NCBI GenBank assembly: GCA_964429805.1
Contig: CAYSDH010000088.1
Span: forward strand, 1-11,992
Direction: 5' to 3'
From: CAYSDH01 sp964429805
GTDB taxonomy: Bacteria; Bacteroidota; Bacteroidia; Flavobacteriales_D; JABDKJ01
DNA length: 11,992 bases
Shown piece after piece: positions 11,964-11,992 of the stretch; position 1 is the first letter of the stretch; every line of letters begins with the position of its first letter. The translations under genes were made by a program, and so were the position numbers. The notes beneath the pieces are model-generated. The model searched no databases. It saw only the letters and a program-made list of their open reading frames with translations, and was not told the origin of the DNA.

Positions 11964-11992
11964 GAGCAGGGCGCCGGATTTTTATTAAATTG

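Overview
The window looks like an accessory region of a Bacteroidota genome, probably of the Saprospiria or Flavobacteriia kind. The evidence is the RHS repeat-associated core proteins, including the MGCL-type short RHS tip, a YwqK/MORN family protein, weak AT-rich ribosome binding sites, and an XRE regulator with an acidic helical tail. The genus cannot be told from this sequence. Every gene except the XRE regulator lies on the minus strand.

Layout. (1) 1-145 is the N-terminal part of an RHS-core protein that runs off the left edge. (2) 146-1009 has no convincing gene. It is full of inverted repeats, including two long hairpins (243-307 and 881-941), and may hold a structured RNA or decayed repeats. 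(3) 1010-3416 is a tight minus-strand operon with two tandem tyrosine recombinases, a VapB-like antitoxin and a PIN (VapC-like) toxin. The first recombinase has all its catalytic residues and the second has lost two of them. (4) 3417-3548 is an intergenic control region with repeated CTAGCGTTCC sites, four full and one partial. The two nearest the helicase gene form a 28-bp palindrome with a dif-like 11-6-11 layout. (5) 3549-6167 encodes a CHC2 zinc finger, TOPRIM and P-loop ATPase primase-helicase, divergent from an XRE regulator at 6321-6689. Regions 3-5 together look like the replication, recombination, maintenance and control core of an integrative or plasmid-like element. GATC is far denser in these genes than in the RHS genes.

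(6) 6718-9563 holds an RHS protein followed 5 bp later by a secreted MORN-repeat protein, a plausible toxin and immunity pair. (7) 9399-11199 carries two nearly identical direct copies of a 463-464 bp repeat. Each copy holds a 3' fragment of an XRE gene and a set of hairpins. The first 55 codons of the RHS gene come from copy 1, and RHS-type sequence starts exactly at the repeat edge. (8) Between and after the copies lie a gene fragment (9862-10087), an orphan secreted protein (10239-10658), and a LysM ORF with a lipoprotein gene (11205-11946).

The most unusual signal is a family of short elements: a hairpin whose 3' arm runs into the motif GCNAGCGGR. There are 11 copies, 7 of them distinct. 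They sit at the edges of gene fragments and modules. Two modules (gene B, and LysM plus lipoprotein) are flanked by such tails pointing inward, with their stop codons only 4-5 bp from a tail. This suggests an undescribed cassette system that shuffles RHS toxin-tip and immunity-like genes, next to an element with its own recombinases. The mobility claim is inference; the repeats, hairpins and boundaries are visible directly.
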